Source: Planctomycetota bacterium
GTDB taxonomy: Bacteria; Planctomycetota; UBA1135; UBA2386
Direction: 5' to 3'
Length of the DNA stretch: 64,000 nt
Assembly (NCBI GenBank): GCA_016716265.1
Contig: JADJWQ010000006.1
Span: forward strand, 62,001-126,000
Under the pieces are notes generated by a model, which was not told where the DNA came from, did no database searches, and worked only from the letters and a program-made list of their open reading frames with translations. Positions 1 through 11,689 of the stretch are shown piece after piece (the stretch's first letter is position 1; the number at the start of each line of letters is the position of its first letter). The translations under genes were made by a program, and so were the position numbers.

Positions 1-3000
1 TATGGCCCCGACAATCGGGATTCCGTCATGACGCCACTGATACCGCAGTGGTGTTGCACCGACCGCGGACACCATGAACGTCCACGTGCCCCCCTCGCAA
101 GCATCGGGGGTGCCGACCGGCTGGGTGATGATCGAGGGCGGATGCGGCAGCACGACGACCGACGGCGTCGGCTCCATGCCACAGTCCGTACGGATGTCCA
201 GCTCCAGCACTTCGCCCGTGATTGCCGAGACCAGCCAGAAGTCCGCGGTCGCGGTCACGCCCACCTCGACGTCGCCGAGCAGAACGGTGGCCACCGCGTC
301 AGCACCCGTGCCGGTCACCGAACCCGCCATAAGGCTCTCGTCGATCCAGCAGTTCGTCAGATCCTCGTTGCGGATGATGACGCGGACGTATCGCGCCAGG
401 CCTGGCCCGAGGTTCGTCACCTTGACCCCGAAGTTGAACGACGATCCGGATGTCACCGACGTCGGCGTCTCGAACTCACATTTCGTCGCAGGCACCGTGA
501 CCTCGAACGGGTGTGTCAGCGTGTCCGCGAGCACGGGCGCCAGGAAGACTCCGAATGCGTACACGTCGGCGGAACCGGCGATCCGCAGCGCGTACAGGCC
601 GGGCTCGTCGCCCCGCACCATCCAGGTGTGCTCCACCTGCGCACCGGCGGGAATCACCGCCTCTGGACCCGTGAACACCTTCGTCACGATCTGCGGCGGA
701 TCGGTCTCTGCGACGCTGAGTCCGATCGGTAGCGGTGTGTGGAGCGCGACGATCGGATTGCGCAGCACGATGTCGTTCGGGAATACCGTGTCTGCACGAT
801 TGATGAGCACTGCCGTGATTTCGAAGAAATCCTTCAGGATGAAGATCTGCCCCTGCACGATCACCCAGGTCTCGATCCTCGCGACCTCGCCGGAGACCGG
901 ATCTGCCACCCACTCGATGATCCCGTAGGCAGAGGTACCTCCGCCATCGTGATGCTCGACGTGGACCGCGGGGTGAGGCATTCTGTCGCTTCGGGGCATC
1001 ACGACGCTCGGCACGTGAATCGGAGAGCCGACCCGCATTCCGACGTAGAAGTCGTAGACGGTGTTGTTCTCCGGGTCTGCCATCACGATCCCGCGCTCCA
1101 GGATCTCGCTCGTGCTCAGCTCACGGACCTCGACCGACTCGACGCCGATCGTCGCCCCGCTCTCCAGCACGATGGGATCCGCGGTCGACGTCCCGAGCGG
1201 CACGTCCAGCACCACGGACCGCGCGCGATAGCCGAGCTTGTAGACGGCCACACCCCGCCGTCCCGGCGGGAGGTGCAGCGTCACGACGCCATTGCTGTCG
1301 GTCGTCAGCACGCCGGTGATGTCCTGGAACGCCACCAACGCACCGCCGAGCGGCAGGCCGGCGGCGTCCTCGACCTGCACGGTGAGCGTGGCAGCCGGCG
1401 CACTGAGCACCTCCACGGCCACCGTGCCGCTGAAGTGGACCCCGCCAGACGTGCCGACGTCTACCACGATGTCCTCCAGCGCCGGTGCGCTGGCCCCTGC
1501 CGGAACGTCGAGCCGTCCGTGCGCGATGAGCGCTGCGCCGGGCGCCAGGGCCTGGCCGACCGGTGCATGCGGGAACGTCAACCACGTGCTGCTCGGTGTG
1601 ATCGAGTCGATCGTCGCCGTCGCGGCACCGACGTTCCGGATCGTCAACGACACCTCCGCGTTGCCACCCGGATACGAGATGAGCCGTCGGTGGGAGACGG
1701 TCAGCGCATCGTCCGCCACGCCAACCAACGTGATCCACGCTGCTCGGTTGTCGCCGGGCGTGGCCTCCGGAGGATCCAGGTTCTCCGCGATCGCGTACAC
1801 CGTGACGATGCCCGACGCCGTCGGCGTCCACGGCATCTCAACCGTGATCGCGCGCCCCACGGAGAGCGTTGCACTGGTCGATCCGAACGGCGGATAGCCG
1901 AGATCCGGATCCTCGAAGTAGACGTGAATGGCGGTCGACGCGGTCACCGCGCCTTCGTTGCGCACCGCGAAGCTCAGCAGCGACGGCTCTCCCACCGCCG
2001 GGACCGATGCCGACACGGACGGTCTGACCTCGAAGGTCTCCGGCAACACGCGGAAGTCGGACTCGTACGCAGCGAAGACGATGGTGCTCTCGAGGTCATC
2101 GAACCCCGGGCACGACCATCGCAGCAGCCTCGTCTGAGGCGTATCGACGATGATGTCGTCGAAGACCGCTCTACCATCGACGTCGGGCGTACGGAGCAGA
2201 GTGCCGCTGACGCCGCCGACCAGGCCGGGCAGCGTCAGGCTGACCTCCGCGCCCGCCGGCACCGCCGCGTTGCCGAACTCGTCCACCCAGCCGATGCGCA
2301 CCACCGGAAGGACCACGTCCTCGAAGTGCAGCGACACGGGATGCGTGTCGAAGCCCATGTCGACAGCCTCCGCTGCTTCGACCGTGATCATCGCGCTGAG
2401 ACCGTCGTCGAGACCCGGTGCGCTGGCGCGCAGCTGGATCTCCTCCGCGACGGTCGTGCGGACGGCGGGGAACGTCACGTCGCCATCGACCGTCGGCAAC
2501 GGCTCGCCGCCTTCCAGGGCCCCCGAGCCGATGGCGAGTTCCAGCGTGATCGGGACACCCGAATCGTTCACCTTGTTGTCGAACTGGTCACGGAGCTCGA
2601 CCGTGACCGCGAACGCGACGCCGGCGATCTGCGTAGTGCTGACTGCGGCGAAGGCGACCGCGGTCGCCGTGGCCGGCTCGACGTCGACGGTCGCCGGTGA
2701 TGGGCTGCTGAGCCCGGTTGCAACCGGCACGACGTCGAGCGTCTCGGCGATCAGGTGACGGACGTCCACGTACGTGGCGGTGCCGCCGACTGCCACGACG
2801 CTCGCTTGCCCGTCCAGCGGCTGGGACGCCCCCGGCACGGTGAGGTCGATCGCGCTCTCGAAGTCCGTCGCATGGTTGCCGAACGCGTCCACAGCACGGA
2901 CGGCGCACAGCGACCACGTGGCTCCCGCGGTCACCGGTGACGCCGGCCACACCTCCCACTCGAGCGCAGTCGCGACAGCGGGACGGATCGTCACGGTCGT

Positions 3001-6000
3001 CGCGGGGATCGGGCGCAGCCCATCCGCGATGACGTCGAACGTCAGTGGTCCGGCGATGTCGGGAGCGAAGCGGGCCGAAGGGCGCGATACCGCCGTCCGC
3101 CTGCACCCGAAGCGTGCCGAGGAGCGATGCTCCGCCCAGCGGCACGATCTCGATCCAGTCGTCGGCCTCCGGATTGAGCTCGTCGAGGTCGTTGAAGACG
3201 CCGACGGCCAGATACCAGTCTTCGCCCGCAACCGCGTCCCCGGGCGGGTCCGTCGTGAAGCGCAGATTGGTCGAGGCCGCGAATGGCTGTGCGCTGACCG
3301 TGCGCAAGACCGTGCCCGAACCGATGAAGTCGATCCACTCGACCAGCTGGTAGTAGTAGACGTTCTCCGGATCGAGCCCCTCGTCGACGTGCTGGTAGGC
3401 GCTCGGCACACCGTTCGCCGAGATCACGGCGATCGGCGCGAACGGACCCAGCGGATCGGTGCTACGACGCAGCTCGAAGTCATCGATATCGGGCTCGGCG
3501 AGCGTCGTCCAGTCGAGGGTGATCTTCTCGATTCCCGGCGTCGCGGTGTAGGTGTCGATCTCCGTCGTGCTCTCGTTGACCCAGTGGATCAGCAGCTCGC
3601 CGGGATCGTTGTCGAAGTCCTCACCGGAGAACCCACCTCCGTGATTGACAAAGGTGATCGGCGCGCCGCCGGCCAGAGTCGTCGCGTTGAACACCCCCGC
3701 GGTCGCCGCAGGGTTCTCGAACCGGACGTAGCGGATCTCGGTAGCTACGCTGCGGCGCAGATCTAGCAGCACCGCGCCGGCGCTCGGGTACGGCTCGCGG
3801 AACGTCAGGAAGCGCAGATCGTTCGGTGCCGCCGCAAAGACGGCCGTATCGGTGATCAGCACACCGGTGGCCGCGATCTTGTCGAACACGGCATGGGACG
3901 CCGCGACGTTGCCCGACAGCGACAGGCGATACCCATTGCCGGAACTGCAAGTGATCGTCGCCGGCGCCACTGCCGTGCCCAAGGCCTCGAAGCTCCCGGA
4001 CACCGTCACGTTTCCAGCCGGACCGAGCGCAAGGACGCCACCGGCTCCGATCCGCAGCGTGCCCGCCACAGGAAGCGCCGTCGTGATGAGGTGCAGGGTG
4101 TTCCAACCGACATCCAGCGTCGCCGCGGCGTCGATCGCGATGGCTCCAGCCTCGAGGCTCAGGCTCGCACCGCCCAGCGTGCGGACGCCGGATTCGAGAC
4201 GGACATCCGTGAATCGCATCGGCGCGAGCAGCGGATCGGTATTGATCAAGGCTCCGTCGCCGTCGAACGTCACCGTGGAATTGACGACGTACGCGGCGTC
4301 GTTCGCCCAGTTTCTCCCCACCCGGAAATCCGGCTGCCGAGCCCCGCTGGCGGCGCTTCCAGAGAGCACGACGTCCCCGATGACCTCGATGGTACTATGG
4401 TCGGGATATGTACCCGCGTAGTGCGTGAGATACCCTCCTGAACCGACGAAACTCCCATCGACGATGGTATGACTGCTGTACATCGTCTGAAGAACACCAC
4501 TCACCAGCTCAAGGTCGTGAGCAACCCGAAGACTTCCACTCAGTTGGATCGTCGGATCTCCTACCTTGGCAATCCTCACGTACGGCAACGTGCCGCTACC
4601 GCTCAGGTTCGCATTGGAATCGCCATCCATTACCAGACTACCGCCACCGGTCACGTCGCCGCCCACCGCGACCGACTGCCCCACCATGTGATCTTCCGTC
4701 GTGGTCTCGAGCACCCCTCCGGCAGGTACGGTGCAGTTGACGGCGATGTCCAGTGGCGTGCTCCCGGTCAGCGTCCCAGACACGTCGAGCGACCCACTCA
4801 CGACCGTGGTCCCCGCCGCGTCGACCAGCACTTCGCCGCCCGGCGGCACCACCAGGTTGCAGAATCCAGGTGCGTCACCCGAAATCGTCTGTAGCTCGCT
4901 CCCCGTGAACGTCACCGTCCCGTACACCGGCCGATAGGCCGTGTCACCGGCCCAATCCATGTCGAGCTCGAAGTCGGGCTGCTTGGGTCCGCTGGCCGCC
5001 GTCCCGGAGAACACCACGTTCCGGCCGACCTCGATCGTGCTCCGGTCGGGATACGTACCCGAGTAATGCGTCAGGTACCCTCCTGAACCGATGAAGCTCC
5101 CATCGACAGTGGCGTGACTGCTGTATCGAGTCTCGAGGATGCCGCTTTCCAATTCGAAATCGGAAGCAATGCGCAGGCTTCCATTCAAGGTGATCTTGCT
5201 TGTGGCTACCTTGAGGATCTTCACGCCGGGTAATGTACCGCTACCGTTGAGGCTCGCATTGGATGCGCCGATCATCACCAATCTACCGCTTCCGGTCGCG
5301 TCGCCGTCCACAGCGATCGAGTGCCCCACCATGTGATCTGCCGCCGCGGTGTCGAACACGCCCCCGGCAGGTACGGTGCAGTCGACGGCGATGTCCATTG
5401 GCGTGCTCCCGGTCAGCGTCCCCGAAACAACGAGCGAGCCACTCAGGATCGTGTTCCCCGCCGCGTCGACCAGCACCTCGCCGCCCGGCGGCACCACCAG
5501 GTTGCAGAATCCAGGTGCGTCACCCGAGATCGTCTGTAGCTCGCTCCCCGTGAACGTCACCGTCCCGTACACCGGTCGGTAGGCCGTGTCACCGGCCCAG
5601 TTCATGTCGGTCTCGAAGTCGGGCTGCTTGGCTCCACTGGCCGCCGTCCCGGAGAACACCACGTTCCCGGCGACCTCGATCGTGCTCCGGTCGGGGTAAG
5701 TACCCGAGTAATGCGTCAGGTAACCGCCTGAACCGATGAAGCTCCCATCGACAGTGGTGCGACTGCTGTATCGCGTCTCGAGGATTCCGCTCACCAGTTC
5801 GAAATCGCGATCTATGCGCAGGCTTCCATTCAATGTGACCTTGCTAGTGCTCGGCTTGAGGACCCTCAAGCCCGGTAATGTACCGCTTCCGTTGATGCTC
5901 GCATTGGAGTCATCATTCATTACCAGCCTGCCGGCGCCGGTCACGTCGCCGTCCACAGCGATGGACTGCCCAACCATGTGATCTTCCGTCGTGGTGTCGA

Positions 6001-7456
6001 GCACGCCCCCCGCAGGCACGGTGCAGTCGAGGGCGATGTCCATTGGCGTGCTCCCGGTCAGCGTCCCCGAGACGTCGAGCGAGCCGCTCAGGACCGTCGT
6101 CCCCACCGCATCGACCAGCACCTCGGCCCCTGGCTGAATGACCAGGTTGCAGAATCCGGGTGCGTCACCGGAAATCGTCTGTGGCTCGCTGCCCGTGAAC
6201 GTCACCGTCCCGTATACGGGCCGGTAGGCCGTGTTGCCAGTCCAGTCCATGTCGATCTCGAAGTCGGGCTGCTTTGCTCCGCTGGCCGCCGTCCCGGAAA
6301 GCACCACGTTCCGGGCGACGTCGATCGTGCTCCGGTCGGGGTACGTACCCGAGTAATGCGTCAGGTAACCCCCTGAACCGATGAAGCTCCCGTCGACAGT
6401 GGTGTGACTGCTGTATCGGGTCTGCAGGATACCACTCACCAGCTCCAGGTCGTGAACGATACGCAGACTCCCACTCAGTTGGATCGTCGCAGCACTTGCC
6501 TTGTCGATGCGAGTGTTCGGCAATCGGCCATTACCCCCGAGGCTCGCTGTCGAGCTGCCTGACATCACCAATGTGTCGCTGCCGATTACCTCGCCGTTGA
6601 CCGTGATCGACTTTTCGACGGCCAGCGTCGTATTCAGGTTCAGCGTGCCCGATACATTCAGAGAGCCGCTCAGCACCGTGTCGCCCGCCGCGTCGACGAG
6701 CACGTCACTACCGGTCTGCACCATGACGTCACAGAAGCCCGGTCCAGCGCCAGAGACCGTCTGCATCGCGCTGCCCGCGAAGGTAGTCGTTCCATATGCC
6801 GGCCGATAGGCCAGGTCCGCGGTCCAGTTGCCGTAGGCCTCGAAGTCAGGCTGGTTTCCACTCGCCTGTGTTCCGGAGAACGTGATGCCATGGTCGACCG
6901 CGATCGTGCCGTGAAGGCTCTGCGTGCTGTAGTGCGCCAGATACCCTCCGGACCCGGCGAAGTCACCACGCACGACGAACCGTGCCGCGTCCCGCGTTCG
7001 GACCGTTCCACTGACTACCTCGAGGTCGTGGGACACCTCGTGACTCCCCCACACGTCGACACGAGCCCCAGCATCCATCTGGATCCGGAAGTACGGCAAT
7101 GCGCCGTCACCGCTCAGCATGCGCGTCCCGCCTCCGCCGAAGACCACCACGCCGTCGCCGAGCACGCTGCCGGTCACCGTCAAGTTTCCGAAGATGCCGA
7201 GCTCGAAGCCTCCGGTCACCGTCAGCTCTGCGTCGGCCGCGACGCTCAGGGCGCGCGTCGCCGCCCCCACCGCCGTGATCTGCGGATCGGTGGGCGTGTC
7301 GGGGATGGTCGCATCGACACCGGCCGTCGGCACGCCGGCGGTCCAATTGGTTGGATCGTGCCAGTCCGAGCTCGTCGCTCCGGTCCAGGACGTCTGGGCC
7401 TGCGACGGCGCGACGACGAAGGCGAGGGAGAACACCAGGGAGATGAAGGAACGCAT
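1..7456 (-). CDS. Giant secreted multi-domain repeat protein (partial, one frameshift)
   Basis: The start ATG at 7456 opens a clear signal peptide (residues 1-20, ending SQA before QTSWTG), then a WTG...DWHDPTNW module common at the N-terminus of bacterial secreted beta-solenoid proteins. Residues about 156-1063 are tandem repeats of 215 residues, rich in Gly/Ser/Thr and beta-prone, with recurrent GYLTHYSGTYPDRSTI and ISGDAPGFCNL. An FnIII-like domain follows (about 1299-1389). The frame shifts by one base near 3072-3074. Beyond it the reading stays open to the window edge with Ig-like/Big (about 2650-2400), CARDB-like (about 2040-1830) and carboxypeptidase-regulatory-like (about 1390-1150) segments, and begins another Ig-like domain at the edge (ATPLRYQWRHDG). 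At least 2480 residues are present; the C-terminus and any sorting domain lie outside. An exported or surface structural/adhesin-like role is inference. Confidence 0.8.
4437..6371. repeat. Tandem 645-bp coding repeats (three full periods, more partial)
   Basis: The landmark cctgaaccgatgaag-type sequence recurs at 4437, 5082, 5727 and 6372, exactly 645 bp (215 codons) apart. A more diverged copy is about 576 bp further on, near 6948. Stretches of well over 100 bp are almost identical between neighbouring units, for example 4888-5070 against 5533-5715. Similarity extends from about 4270 to 7000. The even spacing and near-identity point to recent unequal recombination or gene conversion, and the region is a place where assemblies may collapse. 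Confidence 0.9.
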
Positions 7457-7581
7457 CGCAGGGTACCGGTCGGAGCGCGCCGCCATGTCGGCGCGCAACC
7501 CGACCAGTGCCCGCGACCGGGTCGACCTTACCGATCGAGGTGACGCCCCGCGTCGGAGCGGCGCTCAGACGCGCTGCGGAC

Positions 7582-8691
7582 TCAGTGGAAACCCGATAGC
7601 GACGCGTCGCAGGCGAGCGTCGTCGCCCCTAGCCGCCCGGAGCCCTGGATGCCGAGGTCGTAGTGGCTCGGGCCGGTGTAGAACCACCCGGTCGCGTCAC
7701 GGATGTAGCTCGCATTCGCCCGCGAGTTCGCGAGCTGGCGCGTCTCGACACCGCCCCGCGTCACCGATCCAGTCAACCCGATCGAGTCGGCGCCGAAGCG
7801 GACGTAGCCGGTGGTCGCACCGTCCAACAACATGCGGGTGATCCCGCATACGTCCGTCTTCAGGCACCAGTGGTTCACGCTCGCACGGGTCGTCAGGCGG
7901 TGGGCGCCGTCGTCCGCGAAGGTCATCCTGGACGCACAGTCGGTGCCCGCCGGCAACCAGGTGTCCCAGTATTCGTCGTCGGGGGGAATCCCGTTCGGGA
8001 AGATGCGAGCCTCGTGATTGAGCTCCGCCTCGCGTGCACGATTCCGCATCCGATCGTCGATGGTTGCGATCGGCGACCGCTGAAGCGCCAGTCGCCAGAA
8101 CTCCGCCAGCAGATCGCACGACGCGTTCAGGCCCACGACCTCGTGAAGGTGGCTGCAGGTGACACGGTCGAACGGACGTCGCATGCGCGTCAGTACCGGC
8201 GCGGGGTCGGGGGTCCCGGTGTGGTAGTGCTGGACGGTGTCGATGATGTCCTGCGCCGACAGGTCGAACAGGTACTCCCCGCCGGTGTTCTGTCCGAGCA
8301 CGAAGTTGCGCTCGAAGTCCGCGACGTGGCGGTCGACGAGTGGTTGGGTACGCATCTCCAGGACCACATCCCCGTGGACCATGCAGACGCGGACGGTCTG
8401 GCAATGCAGGTCCTCGTCCGGCCAGCCTGCCGGCACCGGAACCTGCACCGTGCTGATCCCGATCGAATCGGGCGGCGGAGCCATCAACACGACCAACGTG
8501 GCCGGGTCGAGGCGCAGCACTCCGTCGACACCAGGGATCCGCACGGGCGGCCCCTCGGCCAGCGAGAATGCGAAATACGTCAGCTCGGTCGGTCCGAGCT
8601 CCGCACGCACGGATACCTGCGTGGACTGCGCCAGCGCGACGCTCCCGAGCGCTGCGGACAGCAGCGCGACCACGCCCGGGTTCGGATTCAT
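7582..8691 (-). CDS. Secreted protein of unknown function
   Basis: The product has 369 residues. The ATG at 8691 is chosen because a GGAGG lies 8 nt upstream and the first 22 residues form a signal peptide ending VALAQ. The mature part carries about eight Cys, including a pair in DLHCQTVRVC and another in HWCLKTDVCG, consistent with disulfides outside the cytoplasm. No catalytic family was recognised. It lies upstream of the giant repeat protein on the same strand with a 125-bp gap, so the two could be co-transcribed. A TACAAT hexamer at 8836-8841 is a possible -10 element about 140 nt before the start. Confidence 0.65.
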   Translation of the reverse strand: MNPNPGVVALLSAALGSVALAQSTQVSVRAELGPTELTYFAFSLAEGPPVRIPGVDGVLRLDPATLVVLMAPPPDSIGISTVQVPVPAGWPDEDLHCQTVRVCMVHGDVVLEMRTQPLVDRHVADFERNFVLGQNTGGEYLFDLSAQDIIDTVQHYHTGTPDPAPVLTRMRRPFDRVTCSHLHEVVGLNASCDLLAEFWRLALQRSPIATIDDRMRNRAREAELNHEARIFPNGIPPDDEYWDTWLPAGTDCASRMTFADDGAHRLTTRASVNHWCLKTDVCGITRMLLDGATTGYVRFGADSIGLTGSVTRGGVETRQLANSRANASYIRDATGWFYTGPSHYDLGIQGSGRLGATTLACDASLSGFH

Positions 8692-8835
8692 CTCCTTCGC
8701 CTCCAGTCGCTTCGTTCCTCGGCGATGCACCGAGCGCACGCGACGAAGGACGGACGGAGCCACTCGACCGCGGGGCGGCCGTTTTCCAGCGGACGTCGCC
8801 GTCCACCGTCCCGTCACCCAATGCGAGAGAACCGG

Positions 8836-8841
8836 ATTGTA
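8836..8841 (-). promoter_or_regulatory. Candidate -10 hexamer TACAAT upstream of the secreted-protein gene
   Basis: Read on the minus strand the hexamer is TACAAT, a close match to the sigma70 -10 consensus and AT-rich against its very GC-rich surroundings. No convincing TTGACA-like -35 was found at the normal spacing. It would give a leader of about 140 nt for the gene that starts at 8691. Confidence 0.35.
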
Positions 8842-8973
8842 GCGGTGTCGCGTGGCGCTGGCGGCGACCCGGTCACGCGCGAGCACCCGGGGAATCCCGG
8901 ACCGGGTCCGCCGGTCGGCTGCCGAGGCGGAACGTAACCCCCGCGGCCGGAGGGCCGTAGCGGCGGCAGCTCC

Positions 8974-10284
8974 TCACCCGCCCCGCACGACGACCTGCGC
9001 GAACGCGCTGTCGATGCAGTGCTCGCGCTGCCGGTCGCGGACGTCGTCGACGCCGATCGACGCGAGGCGCGCCAGCGTGCCGAACGGCGCGAGGCCCTCG
9101 AGGGCGTCCTCGGCGTGGCCGAAGGCGAGACTGCGGACCGAGTCGAAGGAGCGCACGTATTGACCGAGCACCTTGCGCCGCACGCGCTCGAGATCGGCCG
9201 CGTCGATCGCGAGCCAGGATTGCAGCGCCTCGCGCAGCACCGGAGCGACGACGTCGGGCCGGTCGGTCTCGCAGACCGCGACCGTGAAACCGAACGTGCG
9301 CTCCCCCATGTAGGAGACGCTCAGCGAGTCGTCGATCAGACCCTCGCGGTGCAATCGCTCGCGCAGGTCGCTCGACGGCCCGAGCTGGCGGTCGAGCAGG
9401 ATCCGCGTGACGAGCTCGCGGCGCGCATGCGCAGCGGGATCGTCGAGCAATGCGCGGTCCTTGAATCCGAGCAACAGCCGTGGCCGCGCGACCTCCATGC
9501 GGACCTCACCGGCGGTGCGCTCCGGCGGATCGAGGTCGGCCGGGAACACGCTCGGCACGGCGTCGCCCGCGGGGAGCTCGCAGGACTCGGCCTGCGCGAG
9601 GACCGCGTGCGGGTCGACCGGGCCGGCGACCGACAGCACCGCATTGCCGGTCCGATAGAACGCGGCGTGGCAGGCGCGCAGCTCGTCGACGTCGATCGCC
9701 GCGATCGAGTCGACGGTCCCGCCGACCGGGTGGCGCACCGGGTGCTCGCGGTAGAACAGTCGGAGCAGCTCGAAGAAGCCACGGTACTCGGGCGAGTCCT
9801 CGTACATGCGCAGCTCCTGCGCGATGATGCCGCGCTCCTTCTCGACGTTCTCGGGCGTGAGGTGCGCCCTCGCGACGAGCCGCAGCAGGTCGTCCAGGTT
9901 CGCCTCGAACTGCGACGTCGCCTGGAAGAAGTAGTTGGTGCGCGTGAACCCGGTCGTCGCATTGACCTGCGCGCCGCGTTGCGCGAAGCGCTCGAACACG
10001 TGCAGATCCTCGTCCTCGAACAGCTTGTGCTCGAGGTAGTGCGCGACGCCCTCCGGGCTGAGATGGCGGTGCCCGTCGACCTCGAAGCCGAGGTCGGTGC
10101 TGCCGTAGCCGACCGACACCACCGCGACCGACTCGCGGAAGCGTCCGGTCGGCGCGACGCGCAGCGCGAGGCCGCGTCCGGTCGTCGCGGTCCACACCTC
10201 CTCGCCGAGCACCGGGTCCCGCACGATCTCGAACGCGCCGTCGCGCCGCACCGCGCCAGCCCCTTCCACCACGGTATCGCTCAT
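8974..10284 (-). CDS. M16 family zinc peptidase (YmfH/YfmH-like, catalytic)
   Basis: The product has 436 residues, the usual length of a two-lobed M16B/C subunit. The inverted zinc motif HxxEH is present (H82, E85, H86 in HYLEHKLF), followed by the distal Glu region (KERGIIAQELRMYEDSP). The family cleaves peptides or acts in processing; YmfF/YmfH-type pairs have one active and one inactive subunit. The start ATG at 10284 overlaps the TGA of the upstream M16 gene by 4 nt (ATGA), so the two are translationally coupled, as expected for a heterodimer. Substrate is unknown. Confidence 0.88.
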   Translation of the reverse strand: MSDTVVEGAGAVRRDGAFEIVRDPVLGEEVWTATTGRGLALRVAPTGRFRESVAVVSVGYGSTDLGFEVDGHRHLSPEGVAHYLEHKLFEDEDLHVFERFAQRGAQVNATTGFTRTNYFFQATSQFEANLDDLLRLVARAHLTPENVEKERGIIAQELRMYEDSPEYRGFFELLRLFYREHPVRHPVGGTVDSIAAIDVDELRACHAAFYRTGNAVLSVAGPVDPHAVLAQAESCELPAGDAVPSVFPADLDPPERTAGEVRMEVARPRLLLGFKDRALLDDPAAHARRELVTRILLDRQLGPSSDLRERLHREGLIDDSLSVSYMGERTFGFTVAVCETDRPDVVAPVLREALQSWLAIDAADLERVRRKVLGQYVRSFDSVRSLAFGHAEDALEGLAPFGTLARLASIGVDDVRDRQREHCIDSAFAQVVVRGG

Positions 10285-11585
10285 CCCTGCACCTCCGCGG
10301 CGCGGCCGTCGCGCGGCGCCAGCAGGTAGCGCGCGTCGAGCCAGGTCCCCGCCATCGAGGCGACGACGTCGTCGCGGCCGATCTGCCGGTAGCGCTCGGC
10401 GAGGCCCTCCGGGTCGCGGTCGAGCCCGAGCGTCCAGTGCTCGGCCACGAACCGCGTCATGCCGGCGACCGAGTCCTGCACGGTGGCGATCGCCGACAGG
10501 TGATGCGCGCGTGCGACCTCCAGCTCGTCGTCGGTGAAGCGACCCGCGGCCAGCTCGGCCCGCTGGCGCTCGCACTCCTCGACGACCGCGTCGGCCGACG
10601 CCGCGTCGAGCCCGACGCGCACCGTCAGGAGCCCCTTGTGCCGGTCGAGCGCAGCCTGCGCGTAGTAGGCCAGCGAGCGCGCCTCGCGCACCTCGCGGAA
10701 CAGCCGGCTGTGCGGGCCGCCGCCGAGCATCGCGACGAACAGGCGGCGCGCCAGCCACACGTCGGGGTCGGCGGTCCACGGCGTCCGCAGGATCAGCACC
10801 AGCTTCGCCTGCTGCAGCTCGACGGCCTCCACGAACTCGCGCGCCGGCCGCGGCGCGACCTCGACCGGCGGGCCGATCGCCTCCGGGGCGCGGGCCGGCA
10901 GCCGGGCGAGGAACGCGTCGACCGCACGAGCCAGCTCGCCGTCCTCGAGCGCACCACACGCGACCAACGCCGCCTCACCGTGTTGCAGGAAATCCTGCCG
11001 GGCGAGCTCCGGGTCGCCCGGCGTCAACGCGCGTAGCTCGTCGAGCCCGCCGTACTCCGGCAGCGCCATCGGCTCGCCGGCGCAGGTGAGCTGCAGCGCG
11101 CGCAGCGACGCCCACACGCCACGGTCGTCGATCAGCGTCTCGACGTGCCGCACCGCCTGGTCGCGCTCGCGCTCGAACACATCGCTCGGAAACGCTGCAC
11201 CCTCGGCGAGCCGCGGCTCGACCAGCTGCTCGGCAAGGAATCGCAGACCATCGCCGAGCTGGTCGGGGTGGCCCGGCAGGAAGCGGCCAGCGACGACGTC
11301 GAGCGTCATGCGCAGACCGTGCACCTCGCCGATCTTCTCGGTGCCGGGCAGGACCGCGGCGCCGTACAGCGACTCCATACGCCGGGACAGCGCCGGCCGG
11401 TCCGGGTCCTGCGCCGTGCCCTGCAGCAGCAGGCCCGGCAGCAGCGAGCGCGCGGCGGCGCGCGGGTCGAGCGGGCGGCGCAGCTGGAGCGTCACGCGCA
11501 GCGTCTTGAAGCGGTCGTCCGACCGCCACAGCACCGGCAGCCCCCCCTGATGCCGCAGCCGGAATCCGGCGAAGGTCTCGGCCAT
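10281..11585 (-). CDS. M16 family protein, inactive partner (YmfF-like)
   Basis: The product has 434 residues with the M16 fold pattern, including the C-lobe signature GGGPHSRLFREVREARSLAYYAQA. The N-lobe lacks a visible HxxEH motif, so it is probably the non-catalytic subunit that pairs with the downstream active M16 peptidase, which overlaps it by 4 nt. The ATG at 11585 sits 6 nt after a TAGACT hexamer, suggesting a leaderless transcript. It is divergent to the gene at 11690, sharing a region of about 100 bp. Confidence 0.85.
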   Translation of the reverse strand: MAETFAGFRLRHQGGLPVLWRSDDRFKTLRVTLQLRRPLDPRAAARSLLPGLLLQGTAQDPDRPALSRRMESLYGAAVLPGTEKIGEVHGLRMTLDVVAGRFLPGHPDQLGDGLRFLAEQLVEPRLAEGAAFPSDVFERERDQAVRHVETLIDDRGVWASLRALQLTCAGEPMALPEYGGLDELRALTPGDPELARQDFLQHGEAALVACGALEDGELARAVDAFLARLPARAPEAIGPPVEVAPRPAREFVEAVELQQAKLVLILRTPWTADPDVWLARRLFVAMLGGGPHSRLFREVREARSLAYYAQAALDRHKGLLTVRVGLDAASADAVVEECERQRAELAAGRFTDDELEVARAHHLSAIATVQDSVAGMTRFVAEHWTLGLDRDPEGLAERYRQIGRDDVVASMAGTWLDARYLLAPRDGRAAEVQG

Positions 11586-11591
11586 GCCGCG

Positions 11592-11597
11592 AGTCTA
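11592..11597 (-). promoter_or_regulatory. Candidate -10 (TAGACT), leaderless M16 operon
   Basis: On the minus strand TAGACT is followed by the six bases CGCGGC and then the ATG of the M16 pair. With a normal 6-7 nt distance from -10 to the transcription start, transcription would begin at the start codon. No clear -35 is visible. Confidence 0.45.
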
Positions 11598-11676
11598 GGA
11601 GTGCACGCCAGTCGAGGCGAACCGAACTCCGTCGCCGGGCGACACGACCTCGCGCAACGGAACCGGCCGGCGGTCG

Positions 11677-11682
11677 TATGCT
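11677..11682 (+). promoter_or_regulatory. Candidate -10 (TATGCT), leaderless
   Basis: TATGCT is followed by seven bases and then the ATG at 11690. This spacing argues for 11690 rather than the in-frame ATG at 11678, which lies inside the hexamer. It forms a divergent promoter pair with the TAGACT of the M16 operon 80 bp away. Confidence 0.45.
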
Positions 11683-11689
11683 GGCAGCG

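Noticed and set aside
4270..7000. Repeats as a CRISPR or mobile array
   Set aside because: The 645-bp units are in frame, code for a continuous protein, and have no spacers or cas genes nearby.
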